Below are positions 22,027 through 32,374 of a DNA stretch of 64,000 nt, one piece after another. A program made the position numbers and the translations under genes. Positions within the stretch are counted from its first letter, which is position 1. Every line of letters begins with the position of its first letter. The notes under the pieces are model-generated. The model had not been told where the DNA came from, ran no database searches, and was given only the letters and a program-made list of their open reading frames with translations. The DNA is from Tolypocladium sp. Sup5 PDA-1 (lineage: Eukaryota > Ascomycota > Sordariomycetes > Hypocreales > Ophiocordycipitaceae): the NCBI GenBank assembly GCA_000750105.3, contig JPHH03000051.1, positions 124,001-188,000 of the forward strand, given 5' to 3'.

Positions 22027-22662
22027 GGTGATCAGTCAAATCTTCAGGACCGACCGAAAGTGTCTCGCGCGCGGGTAGCCGAGTCACCGAGGCGAGGTCA
22101 AGCTGGAGCGAAGACTGCCTGGTGCGTGCTGGGAGGAAGAAAAAAGGATGACTTCCAGTGGTGTTATGGGCGACAAGGGTCTGCGAGGAGGGCCTGGAGA
22201 TATTTAATTAAACACGCGCTTATCCGGGGTCCTCGGTATCGGCGGCGGCGTCGTCTCCAAAACGGCGCTTCCAGCCCGCGGGAACAATTGGCGCCGTCAC
22301 CAAAGTGCAGTCGACGACGAAGAAGAAGAAGAGCGACCAGGCCACGGAGATATGCGGTCGAGAGGGCGGTGGATGGGGGACGTGGAGGAGGATGGAGGTT
22401 CAGGAGGATGGTGCCTTTGCAGCAGCTGCACGAGGTACCCCGTGGGCGCAACAGTGCAGGCATTGTACCTCAGTCCTCAGGCTGCCAGGCAGACGGAGCG
22501 ACGGAGTGGGAAGGGGCCGGGGGGCAGACTGGGGGGGGGGCCAAGAGCATCAACCCACCACGACGCACCTCAAAAGCACGCACAACGACGGGCGGGAAAA
22601 GGAGACGCAACAGCAGATGGAGCTGGACGTGCATAGTAAGTCCGGGAGCACGGCAGTATCCA

Positions 22663-22690
22663 CTGGTGCTGGTGTTGGTGCTGGTGCTGG
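22663..22690 (+). repeat. TGGTGC/TGGTGT hexamer repeat
   Basis: Four to five imperfect hexamers, ggtgctggtgttggtgctgg and onward, in otherwise non-coding GC-rich DNA. Confidence 0.75.
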
Positions 22691-24977
22691 CCTGGCACTA
22701 ACATCCGCCGCAACGTGCAGGCCAGGCCGAAAAGACAGACGCCCCCCAGGGGCTGGCGACTGGCGAGCTGCCATCGCCCAGCCGGCCAGCCAAAGGGGGC
22801 CCCAGCCCACCCTCCGCTGCAACCACTGGCCTGGAGCCACCTCCCGCGTGGGTTAGCGTCAAGAGGCCCTGGCGCTGCCCCCTGGCTCGCCTGTGGGGAT
22901 CCTCGGCCATCATTGGCAGTCGTCGACGCAGCCGTCCAACCATCCAACCACTGCAGCGTCGCATGTCGGCATGAGCCTCGACGTTCCCGAGTCTGGAGTC
23001 GCGACTGGGACACGCTGTGAGCCAGACCTGTTTGGGCAGACGCGATTCGCGTGGCAGCCACTCGGCCGCTCCAGGCTCCCTCCGTCCCGGTCGACGTGGT
23101 GGTGGTGGTGATGGGCTCCGAGTTCCGTCGCGCCCTGAGCCTCCAGAGTTCAGCTGTGCAGGCGGGACAGGCCACCTCCACGGCTCCAACGGACCGTCTC
23201 CTGAGCCCTACAGTCCATTCTTGCCAAAAAGCCTGTTTCAGCGGTCGTCGTCGTCCTGAATAAAGTTTCAGGGACCCGCCGGCTGCGGGCGCTTCGTCTG
23301 CTCTAGTCTGCATTACGTCCACCAACAGCGCTATCTCGCGCATGCACACTGAAGGCATCAACGAGCGGTTAATTTGCAGCGACAGACAGTCTTAAAGTTA
23401 CAGGATGGGAGGCTTGCATCAGCCTGTTGGCAGCCAACATGCTGCTCTGGGGCGTATCCTTGCTTGCTGCAGCGGCATCAATCAGGCATGCTCCTTGAGC
23501 ATCACCGTGCCGTCTTCAGGATTCGCAGCTCAGCCCGGTCGAGAGGTCAACAGCGGAGCAATTCGGGATTACGGATACACAAAGTATGTCAGCGTCAGCA
23601 AACAAGGATTAGGTTCTTGTTGGTATTTGTTTGCAAGCGACTGCCGCTCGCCAACTTGTTCCACGCGCTCATCTGGGGGCTACTCTAGAGCCTACGGACC
23701 AGAGCTCTCAGCGTTTGCGACTATGAGTGTTTGTCTTGTTGGTTCGAGATTGCCGGGCATAAAAAAAGAAACACACTGAGATCCCACCCGTCTTTGGTGC
23801 GTTTGGTCGACCAGCATTTTTTTCTTCCCGCATCGAAGGGTCAAGAGCATCTTCCAGCCTCCGAGAGAAGCAATTCTGGATCAACGGGACAACTCGCTGG
23901 GTAGCACCGATGGCTGCAAAAAGAAACACAGAGCTAGCTGACCCTTGCCTTGCGTTGGCGCAACCACCAGTCACCTCACCCATATTACGTCGTGCTCCTC
24001 AAGGTAGCTTGGTAGGTACCAATTGGTGAGAGATGGATGCCGTTCATCCCAATGACCCGCCCCCGTCCCCCATGGGCCGGCCTGGTCCATAATGCCAGCG
24101 ACGGCAGATTCGCATCGTCAGACACGAGTAACCAAACCCGAGGGTCTACAAGTACAGGTGCTCTCCCCGCTCCGAGTGCATGGGATCGATCCTCGGCCAT
24201 CGTCGCTCATCCATGTCAGCGGGGGCTGCCTCGCACAGATCCCTTGTCCACCCTTGTTGGCAGCATCATCTTGTGCTGTTTGCCAACGGCACACAGTGCA
24301 TAATCGTTCAATTTGAGCCTGGGCTGGGCCCAAACGTGGCACCACATGTCGATCGGATTGACGATGGACGGAGCCAGGCCCTCCGCTCTCCTCGGCCGGA
24401 TCAATACTCTGTCCTTTGACTCGAGCTTGTCAGAATGCTCTGCCAGAAGGCAAACAGGTTTCCGGGTTGCTTGAAAATTGCGACGGCGGGTTCTCGGTGA
24501 ACACCGGCAATCCATTCATTTGCAGGCATCGGAGAAATTTTTCGATAAAGGAGCTTAGATGGCAGACGCGTCTGCGTTTGTTGACGGCCTGTATTCTCCC
24601 CAACTGGCTCATCGCATCAAGAGACCAATCTATTCGAAATTGCGCAAATTCACAGAGTAGCCGCCAGAAGTCGTATCAAGCAGCCTCGTCCTATTCATAT
24701 TGCGATGTTTTCCTTGGCCGATTTCTCACGATCGACAGTGCTGCTGCGCTGCAATGACTCTTTGTCAACCCTCAAAGTCTAACATATCCCTCTTACATCC
24801 CCTTTCAGCATGGAGCGTACGTATTTGGTTTGGCAGGGCGTCTTCGTCTCCGTTACGCACGATAGAATCACCCTATCATAGGACTGCAGAGGATGTTTGA
24901 GCAAGGTATGTTGAACAAAGTTGCTTCTCTCCTCGTCGTCTTTCCTGGCATAGCGGCGGAGCTGCGGCTAACTTTCT

Positions 24978-25658
24978 GTGTCAGACTATTGCCTTGTACT
25001 TTTTAATTATCTTCCAGCCACGCTGCGAAAGCTGTACTTGTTTGAAGACTTCAACGATGTCCTCCATCCGAATCGATCCCAACAATTTGCGGATCCTTCC
25101 TTGGGTATCGCCCTGTCAAAGTCTAGCCGTCGCCTTGAGGAACCATCGGCCTCTTTCCTCGTTGACGCCAGGGATGTCTTTTCTGAATTTTCTCCGGGTT
25201 ACCAGCTCAAAAGCGAGGATTGCTGGCAGAACCTCTGCACCCTGGCCCTGACCTCTAGATTACTCCATCCAAGCACGCACTCTCAGATCAACACGCTGCT
25301 TGCAAGCGCAGGGACTGCCGCTTTCTTCATGCCTAAACTAAAGACAATGGAAATATAGAATGCCGGCGGGGGACAAGCGTGCCTGTTTCGTTACAACACC
25401 AATGCCGAGCAGCCAAGGATTACTTGGAGAAGCACATGGCCGAAGCCATTGAGGCAAGAGTCTTGGCTGATTGATACTTGGCAGAGGGTGGCACAAAAGT
25501 ATACGCAGCGCCGTCTTAGAGTTGTGCGCAACCGCTTGCCTCCAATGTCATCGGAAGGGGGCAGGCTCAACACTTGCAGCATTATCCTGGATCGATTGAT
25601 TCTACTCAGGCGAGTGCTTCACCTATCTCATACTTTCAGATTATCTGGGAGGCAGTGA
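24978..25658 (+). pseudogene. DUF6546-like (F-box-associated type) protein, C-terminal part with in-frame TAG
   Basis: The frame from 24978 reads LPATLRKLYLFEDFNDV..., then LTSRLLHPSTHSQINTLL, then MPKLKTMEI and stops at TAG (25356-25358). The same frame continues without a break to 25658: NAGGGQACLFRY, then ITWRSTWPKPL, then a basic C terminus. The pattern LxTMEIWNxGxGxACxFRY...ITW is that of fungal DUF6546 proteins, where the stop codon position is Trp. TGG to TAG is TpG-to-TpA, a RIP-type transition seen from the other strand. The N-terminal part, including any F-box, was not found upstream in any frame. I therefore read it as a truncated, inactivated copy of a large fungal family. Function in the family is uncertain. 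Confidence 0.7.
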
Positions 25659-26391
25659 ACCATTCACGAGGCTAGATTAGCTACATGAGAGGAATAACTA
25701 AGAGGACTACTATTTGCACAGTTAAAAATATCTATTCGTACTTCGTACAGTTATTTCCTGGACACTGTCCTATATCTGGCTCATGCACTCGACCCAAAAA
25801 AGAACTTTCTCTTAACGGTAGTAACTAGCGAAGGTATAACTAATTGCATTTGCGAAACGGTTTTAATATCTAAATCAATTGCTTCAATAGATTCAATCAA
25901 GAACTTTAAGCAATATGATAGAGAGTAAGAGTCAAACTGGAACTTGGATGTTGCATAATACAGCGATTGAATTTGTGCCTCCAAGGCTCTAACAGCGAGG
26001 GTACTTCGTACTTCTGCTTATAGTGGCTATGCACCCAAAAATAGATGTAACTGTACAGATAGAGAGTTTTAACCGTGCAAATAGTAATCCTCTACTTCAA
26101 ACTACAGTATTCTTAACCCGTCCAACCAACGCTGACCTCCCCGTGGCGGACGGGGTAAACCCTCCAGGCGTGATTGCCGGTGGGGCGAACAGGCGTTGAA
26201 GATTTGCAGGCCCAGGCCCTGCAACAGCACCACCAACACCAGCAGTAGCAACAGGCCCTGCCGTGTAAGCCGCGCACGTGACTTTCGCGTTTCGACGCGC
26301 AACGCCCTCCCGCCGTCGACACGCTCGACGCGACATACTTGCCGGTCAACGAAAGCGACAACCAACGGCCCCGACGGGCTGGCCCTGGACC
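25659..26391. other. AT-rich spacer, then Eme1 promoter
   Basis: 25660-26100 is markedly AT-rich compared with its flanks and holds only one minus-strand ORF (25781-25984) with no recognisable domain. It may be an old, partly mutated repeat. 26100-26391 is GC-rich and is the presumed promoter/leader of the Eme1-like gene. Confidence 0.4.
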
Positions 26392-28386
26392 ATGGCACCG
26401 GATGTAATCGACCTCATCTCCTCCAGCCCGTCTCGCCCTGTCTCGCCGCCCACGCAGCGTCTCCCAGCGACCGCGAACCGCCGCAATGGAGCCCTGAAGC
26501 GGCCGGCGTTGACGGACCTCGTGTCCCTCTCCGACGACTTCGACTTCAGCGACGATGCCTTCGATCCCTTTGCCGCGGACGACTCGGGCAGGAAACACCG
26601 GCGAACCAACTCCCCGGCCCGACCGTCGATAGCAGCCCCAAGTTGTGCGTCTCGACCGCCGCTTCTCGTCGGGCGCCATGTCCCGCTCAGTCGCAAGGCC
26701 ATCGACCCGATCGAGGTCTCGAGTTCCATGGAGCAGGCGTCTCCAAAGAATCGCCCGCCTGGCAGCCCTCGCGGCGCGCCGTGGGACATCAGCTCTCCCG
26801 CGATCCGCCTGGCGTCGCCAAAACCCCCGGCGATGCCCGTTGATTCGGATCCATTTGCCAGCTCCCCAGAACCCGCTCGTCGGCCCGCGAAGAGCCCAGG
26901 ACGACCGGCCAGACGCGCTGTATCGCTCGATCCGTTTGACAGCTCGCCCATGCCGGTGGTTGGCTCGCCGTTCAAACGCCCGGCGGCCCAAAGATCGCCG
27001 TCGCCCAGAGCTGGGGCCCGCGTCTACGACTTGGCCACATCCCGACACGACACGCACTCAAATCGCCGTCCTGCCCAACCACTGCCGTCTGAACGGGCGA
27101 CGGAATTTCCCGAAACTCGTGTTATCAGCATCGACGACTCAGACTCGTCAGCCGGCTCCGACGACAGCGAGTTCCCGGACATCGCAGATATTGCCGTCTC
27201 CAGGCGCCGCTACAAGCCTCGATCCCCCCTCCGACGAACGCGAAGCGAAAACATCACTCGATCCAACACGGGCGTGGACAGGGTCAACCGAAGGCGCCCA
27301 ATCGACAAAGAAGCGCGCGCGGCGGCCAAGGCGGCGGAAAAGGAACAGAAACGACGCGACAGGGAGCAGGCCAAAGCTGCCAAGGCCGTGGAGAAAGAAC
27401 GCGCGGCTGCGTTGGCCGAGGTCAACAAGCTCCGGACAGACAAAAAGGTCTCTACCCCAGAGATGATTGTCGACCTCCCGTCCAGCCTGGCCTCGGAACA
27501 CAGGGTGCAACTGGAGGTACTGCTGGAAGGGCTTGGCGTCGAGCACACCACCTGGCAGAGCCCAGACCAGAGCATCGTCAAGTGGCGACGCAAGGTGACG
27601 AGCCGCTTCGACGAGGACCTGGGCCGCTGGGAACCCATACCTCCTCGCATCCACGAGGAGAAGCACATCCTCACGATCCTCACCGCCGACGAGTTTGTCG
27701 GCCTGGTCACAAGGGATGAGCTACAAGCTCACGCTTCCAAGACCAAGGACAAGTTTTGTCGGCATCACATCATCTACCTTTTACAGGGCATGACGGCGTG
27801 GCTGCGCAAGAACCGTAATTTTCGCAACCGCCAGTTTACCTCTGGAGTCCGCGCACACCAAGCGCCAGCGAACCCTCGAGGTCAACGGAGACACGAGGCA
27901 TCCAACGCCGAGTGCATCTCGGAAGACCTCGTCGAGGATGCCATGTTGCGCTTGCAAGTGGAGCACGACGTCTTCATCCACCACACCATGGTTGCGGCAG
28001 AGACGGCCAAGTGGGTGGCTACATTTACGCAGCACATTTCGACGATACCTTACAGGAAGCAAAAGGACCATGCCACGTCGACTGCCGGGTTCTGCATGGA
28101 GAGCGGGCAGGTGAGGACCGGCGAGGGCCCCCAGGACACGTACGTCAAGATGCTCCAGGAAATTGTACGCATCACCGCCCCAATCGCCTACGGCGTCGCT
28201 GCAGAGTTTGACAGCGTGACGAAGCTCGTCAGGGGCTTGGAAACCGGCGGGCCAGAAAGGCTAGACGGCGTCAGAAAGAGTGCGAACAAGGACGGCCAGC
28301 TCTCCGACCGCATGGTGGGACAGGCTGTCAGCAGGAGGGTCTACAAGGTTTTTACAGGGCGCGATGAAGGGAGCACGGATGTATGA
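26392..28386 (+). CDS. Eme1/Mms4-like subunit of the Mus81 structure-specific endonuclease
   Basis: Non-catalytic partner of Mus81, cutting branched DNA at stalled forks and recombination intermediates. Single exon, 664 residues from the first ATG of the frame (MAPDVIDLISSSP). The open frame extends upstream to a GTG at 26278, but without an ATG. The N-terminal 300 residues are Ser/Pro/Arg-rich and disordered, with repeated DPFxSSP phrases (for example DPFASSPEP and DPFDSSPMP). They include an acidic, SUMO-interacting-like patch VISIDDSDSS. A charged coiled coil (residues about 303-350) leads into the ERCC4-like nuclease domain from about 357 (MIVDLPSSLASEH). The catalytic ERKxxxD motif of active XPF proteins is not seen, as expected for Eme1. 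C-terminal helices (MLQEIVRITAPIAYGVAAEF) match the helix-hairpin-helix region. The start is supported by the conserved DVIDL-type N terminus. Confidence 0.88.
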   Translation: MAPDVIDLISSSPSRPVSPPTQRLPATANRRNGALKRPALTDLVSLSDDFDFSDDAFDPFAADDSGRKHRRTNSPARPSIAAPSCASRPPLLVGRHVPLSRKAIDPIEVSSSMEQASPKNRPPGSPRGAPWDISSPAIRLASPKPPAMPVDSDPFASSPEPARRPAKSPGRPARRAVSLDPFDSSPMPVVGSPFKRPAAQRSPSPRAGARVYDLATSRHDTHSNRRPAQPLPSERATEFPETRVISIDDSDSSAGSDDSEFPDIADIAVSRRRYKPRSPLRRTRSENITRSNTGVDRVNRRRPIDKEARAAAKAAEKEQKRRDREQAKAAKAVEKERAAALAEVNKLRTDKKVSTPEMIVDLPSSLASEHRVQLEVLLEGLGVEHTTWQSPDQSIVKWRRKVTSRFDEDLGRWEPIPPRIHEEKHILTILTADEFVGLVTRDELQAHASKTKDKFCRHHIIYLLQGMTAWLRKNRNFRNRQFTSGVRAHQAPANPRGQRRHEASNAECISEDLVEDAMLRLQVEHDVFIHHTMVAAETAKWVATFTQHISTIPYRKQKDHATSTAGFCMESGQVRTGEGPQDTYVKMLQEIVRITAPIAYGVAAEFDSVTKLVRGLETGGPERLDGVRKSANKDGQLSDRMVGQAVSRRVYKVFTGRDEGSTDV

Positions 28387-28721
28387 GTTAAGCTCGATCC
28401 AGGGCAGCACAGGGAGAAATGATTGCATGAGACTAGGACGTCGTTTACGAGCACATGGCGTCACAGCCAGGTGGGAGAGGTTTATAGAAGCGTGGGCAAC
28501 CGCCGGATAATCTGAACGACAATAGTTAGCAATGGCAACTTGTGTAAGGTTCCAAGAGACATGAAGTATTGAATCGGAGTGCAATCAGACAGCGGTTGGA
28601 CAAAAAGTGTTTCCACATTAATTTTCAGATCAGGTCTGTGAATTTTTGTGTCTCATCATTTGCAGAGGGGAGGCGTGGGCAGAGCGTAAAAGAATCAGTG
28701 CTTACCATTGGTATCGTGGCC
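28387..28721. other. intergenic, convergent 3' ends
   Basis: 335 bp between the Eme1-like gene and the histidine phosphatase. Nothing beyond the expected 3' UTRs is seen. Confidence 0.5.
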
Positions 28722-29546
28722 TCAGCTGGTCGCATCCCGAGGCTTGTGGCTCCTGGATGCCGAGGTGAAGAAGTGGTCCATCGTCCGCTGCCGCTCGTCA
28801 AACGCAGCGCTGCCAATGCCGCCCCGAGTCTTGTGGAGGTTCTCGAGGTGGCATGTGCAATTGACGCGCTTGACGTGAAGCTGCAGCGGCAACTTGGGCG
28901 GCCCAGCTTCTGCAGGCGTTGGCTGTCTGGAGACGGCAACCTGGAGATAGCCAGTGTTGCTCCACGAGGGGAGCATTGGCCCAGAGCTACCCATGACGAG
29001 GCCGTTTCGCTCTGGCGCCGGAGGCAGGAGAACGCTGCCGCGTGGTATTCTCTCCAAGAGCACCTTGATGAGGACACCGAGTATGATGCCGTGGGCCACA
29101 ATGGCACATGCCACCTCGTCGTCGGTCGCAGGCTCGGCACACAGCAGAGGCACGAGGTGCTCGTCCAAGAAGCGGCTCGCCCGCGCCCTCAATGACTGAG
29201 CAGTCTCGGCGTCATCAAAGGCTAGCCTCTGGCTGGCGGCAGAAGAGCGAAAGCCGACGCCCTCTGCGCTCCCAAAGTCCTTCTCGCGCAGCTCGGGTAC
29301 TGCGACGACAGCGAGGCCCGCTCCGTGTGCCCCGTTCTGGGCGTCACAGACGGCCGCTGCTGTCTTGGCGGCACGCTGAAGCTGCGACGAGAAGACGTGA
29401 GTCATGACGACGCTCTGGGCGAGGCTGGACGCGAGGCGGCGCGCTTGGAGAGCGCCATGTGCCGTGAGAGGCGAGTCGCGGGAGCCGGCGTAGAGGCCGG
29501 CGACGTTGTCCACGCTCTCACCGTGGCGGATAAAGAAGACGCGCAT
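28722..29546 (-). CDS. histidine phosphatase (phosphoglycerate-mutase family)
   Basis: 274-residue single-exon protein. The start ATG at 29546 gives MRVFFIRHGES, with the RHG nucleophile motif at residues 7-9. FSSQLQRAAKTAAAV follows (second Arg of the active site), then the acid-containing LREKDFGSAEG, and the second catalytic histidine in VAHGIILGVLI. Fungal members of this branch are phosphatases of unknown substrate rather than glycolytic mutases. A longer open frame upstream (to 29690) lacks homology, and the RHG motif normally sits close to the N terminus, which fixes the start. The C-terminal 60 residues contain a Cys/His-bearing segment (HVKRVNCTCHLENLHKT) of unknown role. The gene lies 0.5 kb from the transposon island and shows no RIP-type decay. 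Confidence 0.88.
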   Translation of the reverse strand: MRVFFIRHGESVDNVAGLYAGSRDSPLTAHGALQARRLASSLAQSVVMTHVFSSQLQRAAKTAAAVCDAQNGAHGAGLAVVAVPELREKDFGSAEGVGFRSSAASQRLAFDDAETAQSLRARASRFLDEHLVPLLCAEPATDDEVACAIVAHGIILGVLIKVLLERIPRGSVLLPPAPERNGLVMGSSGPMLPSWSNTGYLQVAVSRQPTPAEAGPPKLPLQLHVKRVNCTCHLENLHKTRGGIGSAAFDERQRTMDHFFTSASRSHKPRDATS

Positions 29547-30056
29547 TGTCCATGCGCAGAAAAGAGGAGGAACGGCTTGCTCAAGGCTGAATGGATGCTT
29601 CACGGGGGCTGCAACGATGGCGAAGCTGCCATTGTCGCCCTGTGCCCGAAGCAGAAGAGTGAAGTGAAGGAAACAATTTTCTCGCAGCAACGCAAATTTG
29701 TGCTGGCTTTGTAGTGGGAGATTGTCTTACATAAGCGAACAATTTTTGGGTGGGGTCCAGTTCACCACCACGCTTCAGAGTTGAGGCGAGGGTCCAACCG
29801 TCCAACCACTGATTAACCAGCCGCGTCCTCGCCGGTCTCACGGAGAGAGCATTTGCAAAGTGCTCCTACTCGTGATTCCCAAGAGCGGTCCTCTGGAATA
29901 GCTTTAACAATGACATCAGCGCGCTTCAGGAGTAACGTTCGCGGCGTTTGGCTACGCGTCTTGGCGTGAACACTTCTCCGAGCTCATCTCTGTCCGTGGT
30001 CCAAACAGTGGAGCTTACCCTACATGATCATTGAACAAAAGAGTCCCAATAGAGAA
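29547..30056. other. promoter side of the phosphatase and left flank of the transposon island
   Basis: No gene. The right end (30044-30056) is the 5' copy of the LINE target-site duplication. Composition is normal, with no RIP signature. Confidence 0.55.
30044..30056 (+). repeat. 13-bp target-site duplication of the LINE, left copy
   Basis: tcccaatagagaa here is repeated exactly at 44154-44166, directly after the catacata tail of the LINE. A 13-bp duplication is in the usual range for target-primed reverse transcription. Confidence 0.8.
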
Positions 30057-30135
30057 CATCCTTCCTTATATTCTTACTTTCTTGGCATGCGATTGTTAAG
30101 AAAGTAGCTTAATTTTACACCAATTCGACTAACAA

Positions 30136-31068
30136 GTGCACCTCAAATCGTTACGGCCGCGCTTTACGCAGGCTCCAGCAGCGGCCATAGCATCTGCCAC
30201 GACTGGCTCGCATGCCTCTTCAGATCCCTTTAATCTAGGTATCTATACCCCGCCTAATCTCGCTAGGCTAGCTCGTGTATCCCTACTCCGAAATAGTTCC
30301 CCGGTTATGAGCCGTCCTATTAGTATCTTATATACGCTTTGGCGGCCTACGTAGACGCCGTCCTCGCCCCTCGTTCGACTCTTTAATGCTACCGCCACGG
30401 AAGGAGCGTAGTATAAAGCTACCCCGATCCGGCCCGTCTCCGCCGAGTCCGTTAACCTCTAGCCGGTCTCTATTTATAAAGCGGCTAATAGGCTCGCCCG
30501 TGAATAAATAGAGGCCTATAATACGAAATTAACGGTCTTCTGAGCCTTCTACGAATTATTTAAATAGACTACGAAATAATTCACGTCCGGACTCGAATAT
30601 AGCTTTATAAGTTAATTCTCTAGTAGCTTTCTCGACTTTTAGAGCTAAGTACTCGCTGACCTTAAGTTAGCGCCCGCGCCGACGTATAGTAGTATCGCCG
30701 CCGGCTATATAATAAACCACCCCCCCGGGGGCTACACGACCGCTATTGCTATAGCCCCGTAGTAATAATAACTATAATAATTAACTTCCTATCTCTAGGG
30801 ATGACCGATCCCCGCCTTACTTAAGGAAGACCTCTAGGTCTTCGTGTGACTCGAGGCTAGAGCACCGGCGAGAGACTATAGTAGCTATATAATCCGGACC
30901 TATATCGCTGCTAAAGTTAGCATCGACCTATACTAGGTTCTAGCTACCTTTAAGGTAAATTCGGGATAGGCTATCTAGATAATAGATACTACTATAAGAG
31001 ACCTTATCGTCTAGCGATAGTTAGAATAGTTAGAAGATCTAGATATAGCGTCTATAAAAGTTAGCTAG
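30136..31068 (+). pseudogene. LINE ORF1 (gag-like), left piece
   Basis: The frame beginning at 30136 (MHLKSLRPRFTQAPAAAIAS...) is open to 30354 and then continues with many stop codons to the LTR-element insertion point. The early part is Ala/Ser/Pro-rich, like the start of CgT1-type ORF1. Stops appear only after about 30350, where RIP-type TpA density is high. The exact ORF1 start is uncertain. Confidence 0.5.
31064..31068 (+). repeat. 5-bp target-site duplication GCTAG of the LTR element, left copy
   Basis: gctag directly before the left LTR; the same five bases follow the right LTR at 39094-39098. Five bp is standard for Ty3/Gypsy integration. Confidence 0.9.
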
Positions 31069-31533
31069 TGTAACGGTTTAGGTTCCTAAGGGATAAACCA
31101 GAGGTTTATATTAGTAGGTAAGTTAGGGCGTAGCCGTTAAATAGTCTTATCACGATAGTGATAGATCGGATATCCTAGATAGTAGATCGTAACTAAAGGG
31201 TTTAAAGTAATATAAGTATGTCTATATTAGAATAATATATTAAAAGCTAGCGAGGTATCTATGCTATAGTAAGGAAATTGGGGGGTCCTATATACTAGTG
31301 ATAGATCGCTGCCGCTCCTAGGGATTACTACGATCCCTTAGATCGTTATGATCTATGGATTACTAATGATCTATAGATCGTTAATGATCTATTTAATAGA
31401 TCGCACGATCTATCCCGTGGATCGCACCGATCCTCCGTTTATTAGTTGACCGTTCTGACTATTGTTCCGTGTAGCCCGCATTAGCGCCTGCATAGCCGGC
31501 CCATCCCGTGGCCCGTTAGCCTAGGTCGTAATA
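31069..31533 (-). repeat. left LTR (3' LTR of the element)
   Basis: 465 bp, identical in length to 38629-39093. It begins TGTAACGG and ends GTCGTAATA; allowing for RIP, the ancestral ends would be TG...CA. By hand alignment I count 26 differences from the other LTR, all transitions, no indels. Confidence 0.93.
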
Positions 31534-31676
31534 CGATGTCCCCTCTTCTAATGGTCTTGTCCCTAAGACCTAGCCTTATAATACCCGTGACTAACGCATA
31601 AATACCCTATCTACGCCTGCATTTATAGGTACGGTAACCTGTTTTTGTAATTATTCTAAGATATTATGCTAATACT

Positions 31677-32325
31677 ATGTTAGGTCGTGTCGAAAAACCG
31701 AAATCTCGTAAATCCTTTAAACGCGACTATCTGGCTTCCCTTGTCCTGGCCGAAGGCAGCGCTGCGGATATGCCTTGCACTTTTTGTTTTAAGCGGAAGT
31801 TAACTTGTAATATAGTAGGGGGCTCTTCCCGCTATTATAAGTATGTGAAACGGGGTCGTTCGAACTATAATAGTATTTTAGTAGCGTCGTCCTATTTATC
31901 TTACTTCCCTTCGCGTACCTTCCTTTTATTTGCTAATCCTCTTAGTAACGCGTTTGATAGATTAATAAAGAAAGTTGGATACCGAGGAGGAGGAGGCTAG
32001 GGAGCTACTAGAAAAGCTCTAATTGCAATTATCTAAGGCGTTGAATCGTCTTGCTCGTATTTGCTGTATTAAGAAGAAGGCGAAAGAGAAGAGTACCGAG
32101 TTATTCTAGCGGGGTATAGCTAAGCTAGATAAGGAGGATGAACTTGTCCCTGCGCTAGAATCCCACGAGCGCTAGGTAGTGGATGACCTTTAGTCGCTAG
32201 GTGTCCCTAACGAGTTTAACTAGTTATCCCTTAGTCTAGGTAAGGACCTTATAGATATAGGTCCTCTAGTATCTATTCGTAAGTCTAGCGGAACTGCCTT
32301 AGCAACGGCCGGCAGTTCTTAAGAT
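31677..32325 (+). pseudogene. accessory ORF antisense to the Gypsy pol, decayed Cys-rich motif
   Basis: Open from 31677 to 32000 (107 codons). After a frame change near 31980 it continues as a charged, helical segment (ALNRLARI, then KKKAKEKSTELF) with scattered TAG codons to about 32320. It runs opposite to gag/pol, and the pol end (about 32375) and this ORF converge. The segment MPCTFCFKRKLTC is followed by SRYYKYVKRGRSNYNS. The spacing suggests a zinc-binding CxxC...C array in which later cysteines became Tyr (TGC/TGT to TAC/TAT, the RIP direction). I recall similar C-x-x-C plus coiled-coil hypothetical proteins in fungal genomes; that link is from memory, and function is unknown. Confidence 0.6.
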
Positions 32326-32374
32326 ATTTAGCGGGTTCCTAGGTGTTTTCCTCGTATCTATATCCTTTCTACTT

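Larger units (their letters stand above)
21756..24977. other. 3.2-kb gene-poor region upstream of the kinesin
   Basis: No gene could be supported. GC-rich ORFs of up to 263 codons on both strands look like composition artefacts. Simple repeats are at 21979-22026 (TCG/CAG-type) and 22663-22690 (TGGTGC-type), with G runs near 22523-22541. The left end must contain the kinesin promoter. The right end precedes the DUF6546-like pseudogene, whose N-terminal half is missing. Confidence 0.45.

Noticed and set aside
22570..23361. 263-codon minus ORF and overlapping ORFs between kinesin and the DUF6546-like remnant
   Set aside because: Composition-driven frames on both strands across GC-rich repeats, with no domain or credible intron structure.
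23735..23765. Possible tRNA T-arm (ggttcgagatt)
   Set aside because: The flanking bases do not form the T stem, and no D-arm, anticodon arm or acceptor stem fits upstream.
25781..25984. 67-codon minus ORF in the AT-rich spacer
   Set aside because: No recognisable domain, signal or splice partner; AT-rich DNA can give such frames by chance.
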